In this document: one piece after another, positions 8,547 to 17,502 of the stretch
How the letters are laid out: each line of letters opens with the position of its first letter
Position numbering within the stretch: the first letter of the stretch is position 1
DNA from: Streptomyces thermolilacinus SPC6
Lineage (GTDB): Bacteria > Actinomycetota > Actinomycetes > Streptomycetales > Streptomycetaceae
Length of the DNA: 64,000 nt
Assembly (NCBI RefSeq): GCF_000478605.2
Contig: NZ_ASHX02000001.1
Coordinates: 1,470,383 to 1,534,382 of the forward strand
Direction of reading: 5' to 3'
Notes under the pieces: model-generated
Seen by the model: only the letters and a program-made list of their open reading frames with translations
What the model was told of the DNA's origin: nothing
Databases searched by the model: none
Position numbers and translations under genes: made by a program

Positions 8547-9485
8547 TCAGGCTGTAACCGCTCGTTCGACCAACGTCAGGGCATGGCGCGGGAGTTCCCC
8601 GCGGTCGGCGGCGGCTCCACTGAGCCACCTGACCCGCGGGTCACGGCGGAACCAGGAGTCCTGACGGCGCGCGAAGCGCTTGGTGGCGCGTACGGTCTCG
8701 TCGCGCGCCTCCTGTTCGGTGCACTCGCCCGCCAGCGCGGCGAGGACCTGCTGATAGCCGAGGGCGCGGGAGGCGGTGCGGCCCTCGCGCAGGCCCCGCT
8801 GCTCCAGCTCGCGCACCTCGTCGACGAGTCCGGCCTCCCACATGCGGTCCACGCGCGCGGTGATCCGGGCGTCCAGCTCCGGGCGCTCGACGTCCACGCC
8901 GATCTGGATCGTGTCGTACACGGAGTCGTGGCCCGGCAGGTTGGCGGTGAAGGGCTTGCCGGTGATCTCGATGACCTCCAGGGCGCGCACGACGCGCCTG
9001 CCGTTGCTCGGGAGGATGGCGCGGGCGGCGTCGGGGTCCGCGGCGGCGAGCCGGGCGTGCAGGACGCCGGAGCCGCGCTCCTCCAGCTCCGCCTCCAGGC
9101 GGGCGCGGACGACGGGGTCGGTGCCGGGGAACTCCAGGGCGTCGATGGCACCGCGTACGTACAGGCCGGAGCCGCCGACGAGGACGGGGGTACGGCTCTC
9201 GGCGAGCAGGCGGTCGATCTCCGCGCGCGCGAGGCGCTGGTATTCGGCGACGCTGGCGGTTTCCGTGACGTCCCAGATGTCGAGGAGGTGGTGGGGGATG
9301 CCGTCGCGCTCCTCCGGGGTCAACTTGGCGGTACCGATGTCCATCCCTCGGTACAGCTGCATGGAGTCGGCGTTGACGACCTCGCCGCCGAGCTCCTGCG
9401 CCAGGTGGACGCCCAGATCGGACTTTCCGGCTGCGGTGGGGCCGACGACGGCGATGACGCGGGGGGCGGGGACTGTGCTGCTCAC
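8547..9485 (-). CDS. miaA: tRNA dimethylallyltransferase MiaA
   Basis: MiaA adds the isopentenyl group of DMAPP to N6 of A37 in tRNAs that read codons starting with U. MiaB, also in this window, then methylthiolates that base. The 312-residue protein has the P-loop GPTAAGKSD at residues 15-23, the family motif NADSMQLYRGMDIGTAK, LVGGSGLYVRG, and the C-terminal YQQVLAAL and RYAxRQxTWFR-like KRFARRQDSWFRRD. GTG at 9485 is used, giving VSSTVPAPRVIAVVG; the longer upstream frame is not conserved. The ribosome site is weak (GGGGCG). The upstream neighbour reads in the opposite direction, so its promoter lies in 9486-9667. Confidence 0.96.
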   Translation of the reverse strand: MSSTVPAPRVIAVVGPTAAGKSDLGVHLAQELGGEVVNADSMQLYRGMDIGTAKLTPEERDGIPHHLLDIWDVTETASVAEYQRLARAEIDRLLAESRTPVLVGGSGLYVRGAIDALEFPGTDPVVRARLEAELEERGSGVLHARLAAADPDAARAILPSNGRRVVRALEVIEITGKPFTANLPGHDSVYDTIQIGVDVERPELDARITARVDRMWEAGLVDEVRELEQRGLREGRTASRALGYQQVLAALAGECTEQEARDETVRATKRFARRQDSWFRRDPRVRWLSGAAADRGELPRHALTLVERAVTA

Positions 9486-9667
9486 CGCCCCAGTCTCGCA
9501 AACGTCGGGCGGTGTCCCCGAACGAGTTACGTGACGGGGTGCGACCGGCGTCGTTGCCAGTTGCGAGGTTCCGTCCGCCGGTTCAGGCACCGGCCCCTCC
9601 GGGCGACGCAATGGGACGCTCCGGACGGCGCGGAATTTCGCCCACACGAGTACGCTATGGAGTTGAT

Positions 9668-10036
9668 ATGGGCGTTTTTGCATGGTTTCGCCGGAAGGGT
9701 GAGAAAGGCGAGCAGACTGCCGAAGCCACCGCCGACGCGGCACAAGAAGGCACCGCGCTGGCGGCCGACGAGGGCAAGCCGGCCGAGCGGCCCGAGCAGT
9801 CCGTTGCGTCGGCGCCCGACGCAACGGACGCCGGGGAGCGCTCCAAGGCGTCCGGCGCGGAGGCGACGAGCGGCGAGGGGGCCCTGTGCGAGGCGGCTCC
9901 GAACCGTTCGGCCGTGAGCGAGGAGATCCCGGGCGAGGCGGCTGCGGGTGACGCGGCCGAGGGCGTGGAGATCCCGAAGCAGCAGTCGAACGAGGAGGCG
10001 GCGGACAACGAGGCAGGCGATGGCGCCCGCACGTAA
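9668..10036 (+). CDS. Small acidic Ala/Glu-rich hypothetical protein
   Basis: The 122-residue product opens with a short amphipathic basic segment (MGVFAWFRRKGEKGE) and continues as a low-complexity acidic Ala/Glu/Gly region with no hydrophobic span. That is typical of an intrinsically disordered protein. The ATG at 9668 has GGAG five bases upstream. A gene of this type is found beside miaA in many Streptomyces, so I accept it as real though its function is unknown. It is divergent from miaA and lies 69 bases ahead of an antitoxin-like gene on the same strand; the two could be cotranscribed. Confidence 0.65.
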   Translation: MGVFAWFRRKGEKGEQTAEATADAAQEGTALAADEGKPAERPEQSVASAPDATDAGERSKASGAEATSGEGALCEAAPNRSAVSEEIPGEAAAGDAAEGVEIPKQQSNEEAADNEAGDGART

Positions 10037-10105
10037 GCAGGGCCGACGGAATGGTTCCGTCCGGCCGAGTCCGGTGCGAACCGGCCATTTCGAGGAAGGT
10101 GGGCC

Positions 10106-10375
10106 ATGGGCTTCCTGGACACGTTGAAGACCAAGCTCGGCCCGGCCAAGGGCAAGGTCTCCGATCTCGCCCAGCAGCACGGCGACAAGATCGACCACGG
10201 CATCGAGAAGGCCGCCCGGATGGTGGACCACAGGACCAAGGGCAAGTACACCGACAAGATCGAGTCGGGAACGGTCAAGGCCAGGAACGCCATGGACCGG
10301 CTCGCTCACCGGGACGACGAGGGCGGCACCCCGCCGGGGCCTTCGGCGACACCGCCCACCCCGCCACCGGCCTGA
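10106..10375 (+). CDS. MT0933-type antitoxin-like small protein
   Basis: The 89-residue product resembles the MT0933/Rv0909 antitoxin family (PF14013): a basic N-terminal helix (GFLDTLKTKLG), then HGDKIDHGIEKAARMVDHRT and KYTDKIESGTVKAR. A Pro/Gly tail ends the protein. GGAAGG sits 6 bases before the ATG. In mycobacteria such proteins pair with a toxin, but no toxin-like ORF is adjacent here, only the acidic protein before it and a convergent dioxygenase-like gene after it. In Streptomyces these are usually solitary and may act differently, for example in nucleoid or stress roles. The name reflects family likeness only. A strong hairpin follows. Confidence 0.75.
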   Translation: MGFLDTLKTKLGPAKGKVSDLAQQHGDKIDHGIEKAARMVDHRTKGKYTDKIESGTVKARNAMDRLAHRDDEGGTPPGPSATPPTPPPA

Positions 10376-10405
10376 CCCCACCGGCCGGCCGGGGCACGCG
10401 GCACA

Positions 10406-10444
10406 GCGGGCGGTCGCGGAGCACGACGCTCCGCGACCGCCCGC
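10406..10444. terminator. Terminator after the antitoxin-like gene
   Basis: A perfect 17-bp stem (10406-10422 with 10428-10444) has the 5-base loop ACGAC. It lies between two converging genes, so it probably serves both. Confidence 0.85.
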
Positions 10445-10513
10445 CGCCGCTTCCTAGGACCGTTCCCGGCAACATCGGCCACGCATGACCAGGCCCCACA
10501 GGCCCAGGCCGCG

Positions 10514-11248
10514 TCAGGACCAGGCCGCGACCAGGTAGCCCACGCCGTACGGGGCGCCGTCGTAGAGCAGCCGGCCGTCGAGGGACTCGGTGTGCGCGGC
10601 GCCCGCGAGGACCTGCCAGGGGGCACGTCCGGCGGCCTTCAACTCGTACGCGAGTCCGGCGTCCAGCTCCGCCAGGGCGCCCGTGTCGGCGGCGCCCAGG
10701 GCCCGGGCGGCCCGCGCGTCGAAGTCACCCGCCCGCTCGTCCAGATATCCGGGCGCCTTCACGGAGCGGCAGGCGCTGCCGTCGCCCATCACCAGCAGGG
10801 CCACGCGAGGAGCCCGTACGGCGAGCTCCCGGCCCAGCTCCGCGCAGCGCTCGGGCGCCAGCCGCTCGGCCACACCGACGCCCTCCACGGGCGCGTCCGC
10901 CCAGTCGGCGCGCTGGAGCAGCCAGGCGGCCACGGCCAGAGACGGGGGCAGCCGCCTGGTCCCTGAGGCGTCCCGCGCCTCCCCGGCCCCGAGCCGTACG
11001 TCCACGTCCACGCCGAAGCCCTGGAAGCCGCCCACGGCGCCCTCCGGGTGCGTCACGGTGCCGTCCGCACCGGGGTCGGCCTCCGCCTCGGGGCCGACCA
11101 CCACGAGCCGGTCGGGGCGCGCGGCGGCCAGTACCCCGAGCGCGTCGAGGCAGGCCGCGCGCGCGTCGTCCAGTTCGGGGGCGGCACCGGTGGCGACGGC
11201 GGGGACGAGGAGCGGCGGGCAGGGGCAGACGGCTGCGGCGACAAGCAT
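10514..11248 (-). CDS. Class III extradiol dioxygenase-like protein
   Basis: The 244-residue protein starts MLVAAAVCPCPPLLVP and shows the LigB-like fold: alternating strands, DRLVVVGPE, and a C-terminal segment rich in small residues. True LigB enzymes bind non-haem iron through His/His/Glu. Here the early PCPPLL segment lacks the usual His-rich H-H pair, so the metal site is doubtful and enzymatic activity should not be assumed. The ATG at 11248 is chosen over an upstream alternative because the hydrophobic start is conserved in relatives. It follows miaB on the same strand after about 150 bases. This is a common conserved hypothetical of Streptomyces. Confidence 0.7.
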   Translation of the reverse strand: MLVAAAVCPCPPLLVPAVATGAAPELDDARAACLDALGVLAAARPDRLVVVGPEAEADPGADGTVTHPEGAVGGFQGFGVDVDVRLGAGEARDASGTRRLPPSLAVAAWLLQRADWADAPVEGVGVAERLAPERCAELGRELAVRAPRVALLVMGDGSACRSVKAPGYLDERAGDFDARAARALGAADTGALAELDAGLAYELKAAGRAPWQVLAGAAHTESLDGRLLYDGAPYGVGYLVAAWS

Positions 11249-11399
11249 GATCCGCAGCGTAACCCGCACCCGCCGCCGGCCGGGCTCGCCGACGGGTCCC
11301 CGGCGCCGCGACCACGCACGCGCGGGTCGCCCCGTCCGGCCACGACCGCCCCGTACAGGCCGCGTCAGCCGACCTGCCGGGCGCTTCGCGCAGGCGGCC

Positions 11400-12914
11400 T
11401 CAGCCGACCGCGCAGCCGTTCTCGGCCGGGGGCAGGGGGGCGGGGACGCCGATCTGGGGCAGGCCGAGCATGACGCCCGCCGGCTTGGCCTCCTGGGCGG
11501 TCCGGCGCTTCTCCCAGGCGTCCCCCGCGCGCGTACGGCGCACAGCGGCGACGGGTCCCTCGGCGAGCAGGTGGTGCGGGGCCGCGTACGTGACCTCGAC
11601 GGTCACCACGTCACCCGGGCGCACGTCCTCGTCCGGCCTGGTGAAGTGGACCAGACGGTTGTCGGGGGCGCGGCCGGAGAGGCGGCGGGTGGCGTCGTCC
11701 TTGCGGCCCTCGCCCTCCGCGACCATGACCTCCAGCGTGCGGCCGACCTGCTTCTTGTTCTCCTCCCAGGAGATCTCCTCCTGGAGGGCGACCAGCCGCT
11801 CGTAGCGGGCCTGGACGACCTCCTTGGGGATCTGGTTCTCCATCTCGGCGGCGGGCGTGCCGGGGCGCTTGGAGTACTGGAAGGTGAACGCCTGCGCGAA
11901 GCGGGCCTCACGGACGACGTGCAGGGTCTGCTCGAAGTCCTCCTCGGTCTCGCCGGGGAAGCCCACGATGATGTCGGTGGAGATCGCGGCGTGCGGGATG
12001 GCGTCGCGGACCTTCTCGATGATGCCGAGGAAGCGCTCCTGCCGGTACGAGCGGCGCATCGCCTTCAGGACCGTGTCGGAGCCGGACTGGAGCGGCATGT
12101 GCAGCTGCGGCATCACGTTGGGCGTCTCGGCCATCGCCGCGATGACGTCGTCGGTGAAGTCGCGCGGGTGCGGCGAGGTGAAGCGGACGCGCTCCAGGCC
12201 GTCGATCTTCCCGCAGGCGCGCAGAAGCTTGCTGAACGCCTCGCGGTCGCCGATGTCGGAGCCGTACGCGTTGACGTTCTGGCCGAGGAGGGTGATCTCG
12301 GAGACGCCCTCGGCGACGAGCGCCTCGATCTCGGCGAGGATGTCGCCGGGACGGCGGTCCTTCTCCTTGCCGCGCAGCGCCGGGACGATGCAGAAGGTGC
12401 AGGTGTTGTTGCAGCCGACGGAGATCGAGACCCAGGCGGCGTACGCGGACTCGCGGCGGGTCGGGAGCGTGGAGGGGAACGCCTCCAGCGACTCGGCGAT
12501 CTCGACCTGCGCCTCCTCCTGGACGCGGGCACGCTCCAGCAGGACCGGCAGCTTGCCGATGTTGTGCGTGCCGAAGACGACGTCGACCCACGGCGCCTTC
12601 TTGACGATCGTGTCGCGGTCCTTCTGCGCGAGGCAGCCGCCGACGGCGATCTGCATGCCGGGCCTGCTGGCCTTCACCGGGGCGAGGCGGCCGAGGTTGC
12701 CGTACAGCTTGTTGTCGGCGTTCTCGCGGACCGCGCACGTGTTGAAGACCACGACATCGGCCTCGTCGGCGCCCTCGGCCGCGCGTACGTACCCGGCGTC
12801 CTCCAGCAGGCCGGAGAGACGCTCGGAGTCGTGGACGTTCATCTGGCACCCGTAGGTGCGAACTGCATAGGTACGCGTGACGTCCACTGTCTGGCTCCGG
12901 TCGCTGCTGGTCAT
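11400..12914 (-). CDS. miaB: tRNA-2-methylthio-N6-dimethylallyladenosine synthase MiaB
   Basis: MiaB is a radical-SAM methylthiotransferase that turns i6A37 made by MiaA into ms2i6A37. The 504-residue protein has the N-terminal UPF0004 domain with three cluster cysteines ([21 protein letters not shown]). The radical-SAM motif [11 protein letters not shown] lies near residue 171, and a TRAM domain spans about 380-450 ([15 protein letters not shown]). The C-terminus is a Pro/Ala extension. ATG at 12914 gives the conserved start; no clear ribosome site is visible, so it may be leaderless. A divergent TAXI gene starts 89 bases away, and both promoters must lie in that gap. Confidence 0.96.
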   Translation of the reverse strand: MTSSDRSQTVDVTRTYAVRTYGCQMNVHDSERLSGLLEDAGYVRAAEGADEADVVVFNTCAVRENADNKLYGNLGRLAPVKASRPGMQIAVGGCLAQKDRDTIVKKAPWVDVVFGTHNIGKLPVLLERARVQEEAQVEIAESLEAFPSTLPTRRESAYAAWVSISVGCNNTCTFCIVPALRGKEKDRRPGDILAEIEALVAEGVSEITLLGQNVNAYGSDIGDREAFSKLLRACGKIDGLERVRFTSPHPRDFTDDVIAAMAETPNVMPQLHMPLQSGSDTVLKAMRRSYRQERFLGIIEKVRDAIPHAAISTDIIVGFPGETEEDFEQTLHVVREARFAQAFTFQYSKRPGTPAAEMENQIPKEVVQARYERLVALQEEISWEENKKQVGRTLEVMVAEGEGRKDDATRRLSGRAPDNRLVHFTRPDEDVRPGDVVTVEVTYAAPHHLLAEGPVAAVRRTRAGDAWEKRRTAQEAKPAGVMLGLPQIGVPAPLPPAENGCAVG

Positions 12915-13003
12915 GGAACAAGGGTAGGCGGTGCCGGAAGCGCCCCCGGCCCGGGCCGGGGGCGGCGGTTCCCTTCGCGGGGGCCTGCTGGCAGGATCGC
13001 GGC

Positions 13004-14017
13004 ATGTCTCCCGTCCCGTCCCCCGCCGCCCCCGCGCCCCGAGCCGCCCGCCGCCGTGTCCGGTGGCCGGCCGCGGCGCTGCTGGTGGTGACCGGCCTGC
13101 TGCTGTGGTGGCTGGTGCCGTTCGGGCAGGAGCAGCCGAGCGGGAAGATCACGTTCAGTACGGGCGTGCGGACCGGCGTGTACCAGCGGTACGGGCAGCT
13201 GCTGAAGGAGGCGCTGGACCGGGAGCTGCCCCGTGTGACGGTGACCTTGCGCGACAGCGAGGGCTCGCAGCAGAACCTCGCGCGCGTGGCGTCCGGCGAG
13301 GCCGACTTCACGATCGCCACGGCGGACGCGGTCGCCACGTACGTGCAGGAGGGCCGTCCCGGCGCGGACGGGCTGCGCGGCTGTACGCGGCTGTACGACG
13401 ACTATGTGCAGCTCGTCGTGCCGAAGGGCTCGCGGGTGCGGTCGGCGGGCGACCTGGAGGGGCTGCGCGTGGGCGTGGGTCAGGAGGGCTCGGGCGTACG
13501 GCTGCTCGCGGACCGGCTCCTGTCGGCGGCGGGTCTGGACCCGGCGAAGGACGTGCGGTCCGTGCCCGCCGGGATCGACACGATGCCGGAACTGCTGGAG
13601 CGGGGCGAGCTGGACGCGTTCTTCTGGTCCGGCGGGCTGCCGACCAACGCGGTGCTGCGGCTGTCGGAGCGCTTCCCGGTGCGGCTGGTGCCGCTCGACC
13701 AGAAGCTGGTGGACACGGTGCACGCGGAGGGCGGGCCGAGCCGCTACTACCGCTCCGCGGTGATACCGGCGGACGCCTACCCGCTGGCCCAGGACGAGCC
13801 GGTGCCGACGGTCGCCGTGCCGAACCTGCTGGTGACGACCGACCGCATGGGCGCGGAGCTGACGGAGGGCGTCACGCGGACGGTGATCGGGAGCCGCGAC
13901 CGGGTGGGCCGCGTGGTGCACCCCGCGCAGGTGGTGGACCTCCGGACGGCCATCTACACGGACCCGCTGCCCCTCCACGACGGCGCCCGCGGCTACTACC
14001 GGTCGGTCAAGCCGTAG
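13004..14017 (+). CDS. TAXI-family solute-binding protein, membrane-anchored
   Basis: This is a binding protein of the TRAP-associated extracytoplasmic immunogenic (TAXI) family, here 337 residues. A basic N-terminus is followed by one hydrophobic span (about 23-42, [17 protein letters not shown]) with no lipobox, so the domain is probably tethered outside the membrane. Family marks include [27 protein letters not shown] and [21 protein letters not shown] lies 7 bases before the ATG. TAXI proteins are known to bind glutamate/glutamine-like ligands in some species. No TRAP permease gene is nearby; instead the converging neighbour is the sensor kinase GluK. I infer it may present ligand to that sensor. 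Confidence 0.85.
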   Translation: MSPVPSPAAPAPRAARRRVRWPAAALLVVTGLLLWWLVPFGQEQPSGKITFSTGVRTGVYQRYGQLLKEALDRELPRVTVTLRDSEGSQQNLARVASGEADFTIATADAVATYVQEGRPGADGLRGCTRLYDDYVQLVVPKGSRVRSAGDLEGLRVGVGQEGSGVRLLADRLLSAAGLDPAKDVRSVPAGIDTMPELLERGELDAFFWSGGLPTNAVLRLSERFPVRLVPLDQKLVDTVHAEGGPSRYYRSAVIPADAYPLAQDEPVPTVAVPNLLVTTDRMGAELTEGVTRTVIGSRDRVGRVVHPAQVVDLRTAIYTDPLPLHDGARGYYRSVKP

Positions 14018-14075
14018 CGGCGGCCGTCGCACGTGCTCCCTACCGGCCGGTCAAGCCGTAGCCGCTGCCCGTCGC
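13997..14075. repeat. Tandem 44-bp-offset duplication covering two gene ends
   Basis: Copy 1 (13997-14030) and copy 2 (14041-14075) match at about 31 of 35 positions with one indel. Copy 1 holds the last codons and stop of the TAXI gene; copy 2 holds the stop and last codons of convergent gluK. The duplication therefore shaped both C-termini. Confidence 0.8.
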
Positions 14076-15464
14076 CGCCGGTTCGGTGCGGGGCACGGTG
14101 ATCGTCACGCGCAGGCCGTGCGGGTCGTTGTGGGCGTACGTGAGGGTGCCGCCGCCCGCGGCCAGCAGCGCCCGGCTGATGGACAGCCCAAGGCCGGAGC
14201 CCTTGACGTTCTGGTGGCGGCCGCTGCGCCAGAAACGGTCGCCCACGCGGGCCAGCTCGTCGTCGGTGAGGCCCGGGCCCCGGTCGGTGACCACGATGGT
14301 GGACGTGTCGCCGCGGGCGCCGACCTCGACGGTGACCTCCTCGCCCTCCGGGGTGAACTTCAGGGCGTTGTCGATCACGGCGTCGAGGGCGCTCGACAGG
14401 GCGACCGGGTCCGCCCAGGCGGTGACCGCCGGGCCCGTCCCGGTCAGGCGGACGCCCCGCTCCTCGGCGAGGGGCCGCCACGCGGCGACCCGTTCGGCGG
14501 CGAGCTCCTTGATGTCGGTCAGCCTCAGGTCGGCGGAGGCGTGCTCGGCGAGCGCCAGGTCCAGCAGGTCGTCGAGGACCCGGGCCAGGCGCTTGCCCTC
14601 CGCCTGGACGGAGGCGATCTCCTCGTTCCCCTCCGGTAGTTCGAGCGCCAGCAGTTCGATACGGAGCAGGAGCGCGGCGAGCGGGTTGCGCAGCTGGTGG
14701 GAGGCGTCGGCGACGAACGCCCGCTGCTGCTCCAGTACCTGTTCGACGTTGTCGGCCATCTCGTTGAACGAGCGGGCCAGGCGCCTGAGCTCCGGGGGGC
14801 CTCCGGCCGCCGCGACACGCGAGTTGAGGCGGCCCGTGGCGATGTCGTGGGTGGCCGCGTCGAGTACCCGTACGGGCTTCAGCACCCAGCCGGTGAGGCG
14901 GATCGCCGCACCGACGGCGAGCAGCATCGCGGCGCACTCCCCCGCGGCGATGAGGAGCCAGCCGCGCAGGATACGGCTCCGCAGGGCGCCCGTCGGCGAG
15001 TCGGTGACCACCACGGCGACGACGTCCCCGTCCCGTACGACCGGCGAGGCGACGGCGAGGCGCGCGTCCGGCTGCCAGGGCCACACCTGCGGCGGGTCGT
15101 GGGAGCGGCGCCCGAGCCGGGCCTCGACCAGGGCTCGCCGCAGCTCGCCCTCCTCCGGGATGCGCCAGCCCTCGGGGGCGGCGGCCATGGTGGTGCCGTC
15201 GCGGTAGAAGACGCCCGCGTCAATGCCGTACACCTCGCGGTAGCGCAGCAGTTCACCCTGGAGGGTGGATTTCCGCTCGTCTATGCCGGGCCCGCTGTCG
15301 GTGACGTACTGGGCGAGCGCCGCGAAGCGGGCCGTGTCGTCGATGCGGTCCACGACGACGGTCTGCTGGTAGGCGGAGGCGAAACTCCCGGCGAGAGGGA
15401 AGCCGAGGGCCAGCAGGACACCGGCCATGAGGACGATCAGCAGGGGGAGGAGACGCGTACGCAA
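14040..15464 (-). CDS. gluK: Sensor histidine kinase GluK
   Basis: GluK is the kinase of the GluR-GluK pair reported to sense extracellular glutamate in S. coelicolor. The 474-residue protein has TM1 (about 6-27), an extracytoplasmic sensor region (about 28-160), TM2 (about 165-188) and a HAMP linker. HisKA follows with DASHQLRNPLAAL (His near 256), then HATPase_c with DNALKFTPEG (N box), DRGPGLT (G1) and [13 protein letters not shown] (G2). The start used is TTG at 15464; the next in-frame ATG is at 15428 and would cut into TM1. It begins 31 bases after the gluR stop, so the two form one operon. The gene end lies in a duplicated segment shared with the TAXI gene. Confidence 0.88.
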   Translation of the reverse strand: MRTRLLPLLIVLMAGVLLALGFPLAGSFASAYQQTVVVDRIDDTARFAALAQYVTDSGPGIDERKSTLQGELLRYREVYGIDAGVFYRDGTTMAAAPEGWRIPEEGELRRALVEARLGRRSHDPPQVWPWQPDARLAVASPVVRDGDVVAVVVTDSPTGALRSRILRGWLLIAAGECAAMLLAVGAAIRLTGWVLKPVRVLDAATHDIATGRLNSRVAAAGGPPELRRLARSFNEMADNVEQVLEQQRAFVADASHQLRNPLAALLLRIELLALELPEGNEEIASVQAEGKRLARVLDDLLDLALAEHASADLRLTDIKELAAERVAAWRPLAEERGVRLTGTGPAVTAWADPVALSSALDAVIDNALKFTPEGEEVTVEVGARGDTSTIVVTDRGPGLTDDELARVGDRFWRSGRHQNVKGSGLGLSISRALLAAGGGTLTYAHNDPHGLRVTITVPRTEPAATGSGYGLTGR

Positions 15465-15495
15465 AGGGTCGCCCGTCGTTCCGGCCTGTCCGGCG

Positions 15496-16233
15496 CTACG
15501 CGCGCGGGGGCGCGGCCGGGGCGACGAGCCGGTATCCGACGCCGCGTACCGTCTCGATGAGCGCGGGCATCCTCAGCTTGGAGCGGAGGGACGCCACATG
15601 GACCTCCAGGGTCCGGCCGGTCCCCTCCCAGCTGGTCCGCCACACCTCGCTGATGATCTGCTCGCGGCGGAAGACCACGCCGGGCCGCTGGGCCAGCAGC
15701 GCGAGGAGGTCGAACTCCTTGCGGGTGAGCTGGACGGCCGCCCCGTCCACGGTGACGCGGCGGGTGGGCAGCTCCACGACGACCTGGCCGAGGCGCACCG
15801 GTTCCGCCGGTTGGGTGACGACGGGGTGGGAACCGGTGTCCTCGGGGTCGGCGGTGCCGGTCGCCCGACGGCTGACGGCGTGGATACGGGCGAGCAGCTC
15901 CCCCGTGTCGTACGGCTTGACCACGTAGTCGTCGGCGCCCAGGTTCAGGCCGTGGATGCGGGAGCGGACGTCGGCGCGCGCGGTCACCATGATCACGGGG
16001 GTGGTGGTGAGTTTCCGGAGCTTGCCGCAGACCTGGTAGCCGTCCTGGTCGGGGAGGCCGAGGTCGAGCAGGATCACGCCGAACGGGGGCCGTGCCGGGT
16101 CGTCGCAGGGCAGGACGGCCTTGAGCGCCTCCTCGCCGTTGCGGGCGTGGGTGACGTCGAAGCCGTGCTTCTTGAGGACGGCGGACAGAGCGGCGGCGAC
16201 GTGGTCGTCGTCCTCGACCAGCAGCAGTCTCAT
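15496..16233 (-). CDS. gluR: OmpR-family response regulator GluR
   Basis: GluR is the DNA-binding partner of GluK, reported to control gluABCD in response to glutamate. The 245-residue protein has a receiver domain (1-120): acidic pair VEDDD, phospho-Asp in LLDLGLPD near residue 57, switch Thr in MVTARAD, and Lys in VVKPYD. A winged-helix DNA-binding domain spans about 145-240, with LTRKEFDLLALLA and TVRGVGYRL. GGAGG lies 8 bases before the ATG at 16233. It is transcribed away from gluABCD, with a 428-base gap that should hold both promoters and GluR sites. Confidence 0.9.
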   Translation of the reverse strand: MRLLLVEDDDHVAAALSAVLKKHGFDVTHARNGEEALKAVLPCDDPARPPFGVILLDLGLPDQDGYQVCGKLRKLTTTPVIMVTARADVRSRIHGLNLGADDYVVKPYDTGELLARIHAVSRRATGTADPEDTGSHPVVTQPAEPVRLGQVVVELPTRRVTVDGAAVQLTRKEFDLLALLAQRPGVVFRREQIISEVWRTSWEGTGRTLEVHVASLRSKLRMPALIETVRGVGYRLVAPAAPPRA

Positions 16234-16661
16234 TCGGCCCCCCTCCGGAAGTGGCTCACAGGTCTCGCGTGTACGCCGCGTACGCCGGTGCTGGGGCACG
16301 GTCCGGACACGCGGGCGGCACCACCTTCGTTTCCCCGAGTGGCGCGTGGTCGGTCGTACGGCGGGCGTGTCAGCCTGCCAGGTAAAGCGTCGTCGGTACA
16401 CCTGGAATGGTGCCAGGACGTGACGGTCCCCGGGCAGCGTTGCGACATGAGCATGAACTCCGATGCGGGGGCGCGAGTCAAGAGCCGTCCGCGCCGGTGG
16501 CGCATCCGTTATGCAGCCGGTATTCCGGCACACCGCCCCGTTCACACGGTGTGTCCGGTTGCAGCCGGATCGTTATGCTCAATTTCCGCTCAGATGTGAT
16601 GACGCTGCTCGTCAGGCGTGCTTAATGTCCTGTGCAACCGAGCAGGACGGAGCGAGAGGCG
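16234..16661. promoter_or_regulatory. gluR/gluA divergent control region
   Basis: No gene is supported in these 428 bases. The region must carry promoters for both the gluRK and gluABCD operons. Visible structure: inverted repeat CACACCG (16529-16535) with CGGTGTG (16547-16553), and a direct repeat TGCAGCCGG at 16512-16520 and 16560-16568, followed by GTTATGCTC. These are candidate operator elements; I cannot assign -35/-10 boxes with confidence. Confidence 0.5.
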
Positions 16662-17447
16662 ATGAGCGGAGTGTCAGTGACCAAGGGAGCAGCGGACGCC
16701 GCACCGACGGCGGGCGACCTGGTCGTACTGAGCAACGTCAACAAGCACTTCGGCGCGCTGCACGTGCTCCAGGACATCGACCTGACGATCGCCCGTGGCG
16801 AGGTCGTGGTCGTGATCGGGCCGTCCGGGTCCGGAAAGTCCACGCTGTGCCGCACCATCAACCGCCTGGAGACGATCGACTCGGGCACGATCACCATCGA
16901 CGGCAAGCCGCTGCCCGACGAGGGCAAGGAGCTCGCCCGGCTGCGCGCCGACGTCGGGATGGTCTTCCAGTCGTTCAACCTCTTCGCGCACAAGACGGTG
17001 CTGGAGAACGTCACGCTGGGCCAGCTGAAGGTCCGCAAGGCGGACAAGAAGGACGCCGAGCAGAAGGCGCGGGCGCTGCTGGACCGGGTGGGTGTCGGTA
17101 CGCAGGCCGACAAGTACCCGGCGCAGCTCTCCGGCGGCCAGCAGCAGCGCGTCGCGATCGCGCGGGCGCTGGCGATGGACCCCAAGGTCATGCTCTTCGA
17201 CGAGCCCACGTCGGCTCTCGACCCGGAGATGATCAACGAGGTCCTCGAAGTGATGCAGCAGCTGGCACGCGAGGGCATGACGATGGTCGTCGTCACCCAC
17301 GAGATGGGATTCGCCCGTTCCGCGGCGAACCGGGTCGTCTTCATGGCCGACGGCCGGATCGTCGAGGAGGCGACGCCCGACCAGTTCTTCAGCAACCCGC
17401 GCAGCGACCGGGCCAAGGACTTCCTGTCGAAGATCCTTCACCACTGA
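16662..17447 (+). CDS. gluA: Glutamate ABC transporter ATP-binding protein GluA
   Basis: GluA is the ATPase of the GluABCD glutamate importer. The 261-residue protein has Walker [11 protein letters not shown]-loop VFQSFNLF, signature LSGGQQQR, Walker [13 protein letters not shown] and H-loop VVVTHEM. All are intact, as in polar-amino-acid (PAAT) ATPases. ATG at 16662 (MSGVSVTKG) has GGAG 9 bases upstream. A GTG at 16632 would add ten residues and has no better site. It is the first gene of gluABCD; gluB starts 55 bases after its stop. Confidence 0.95.
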   Translation: MSGVSVTKGAADAAPTAGDLVVLSNVNKHFGALHVLQDIDLTIARGEVVVVIGPSGSGKSTLCRTINRLETIDSGTITIDGKPLPDEGKELARLRADVGMVFQSFNLFAHKTVLENVTLGQLKVRKADKKDAEQKARALLDRVGVGTQADKYPAQLSGGQQQRVAIARALAMDPKVMLFDEPTSALDPEMINEVLEVMQQLAREGMTMVVVTHEMGFARSAANRVVFMADGRIVEEATPDQFFSNPRSDRAKDFLSKILHH

Positions 17448-17502
17448 CCACCCCCCTGCGCCGGACGACCACGGCCGGACCACGACACAAGGGATGTTCA
17501 CC

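Noticed and set aside
9668..10375. Complete toxin-antitoxin pair
   Set aside because: The upstream acidic protein shows no toxin family features, so the antitoxin-like gene is called alone.
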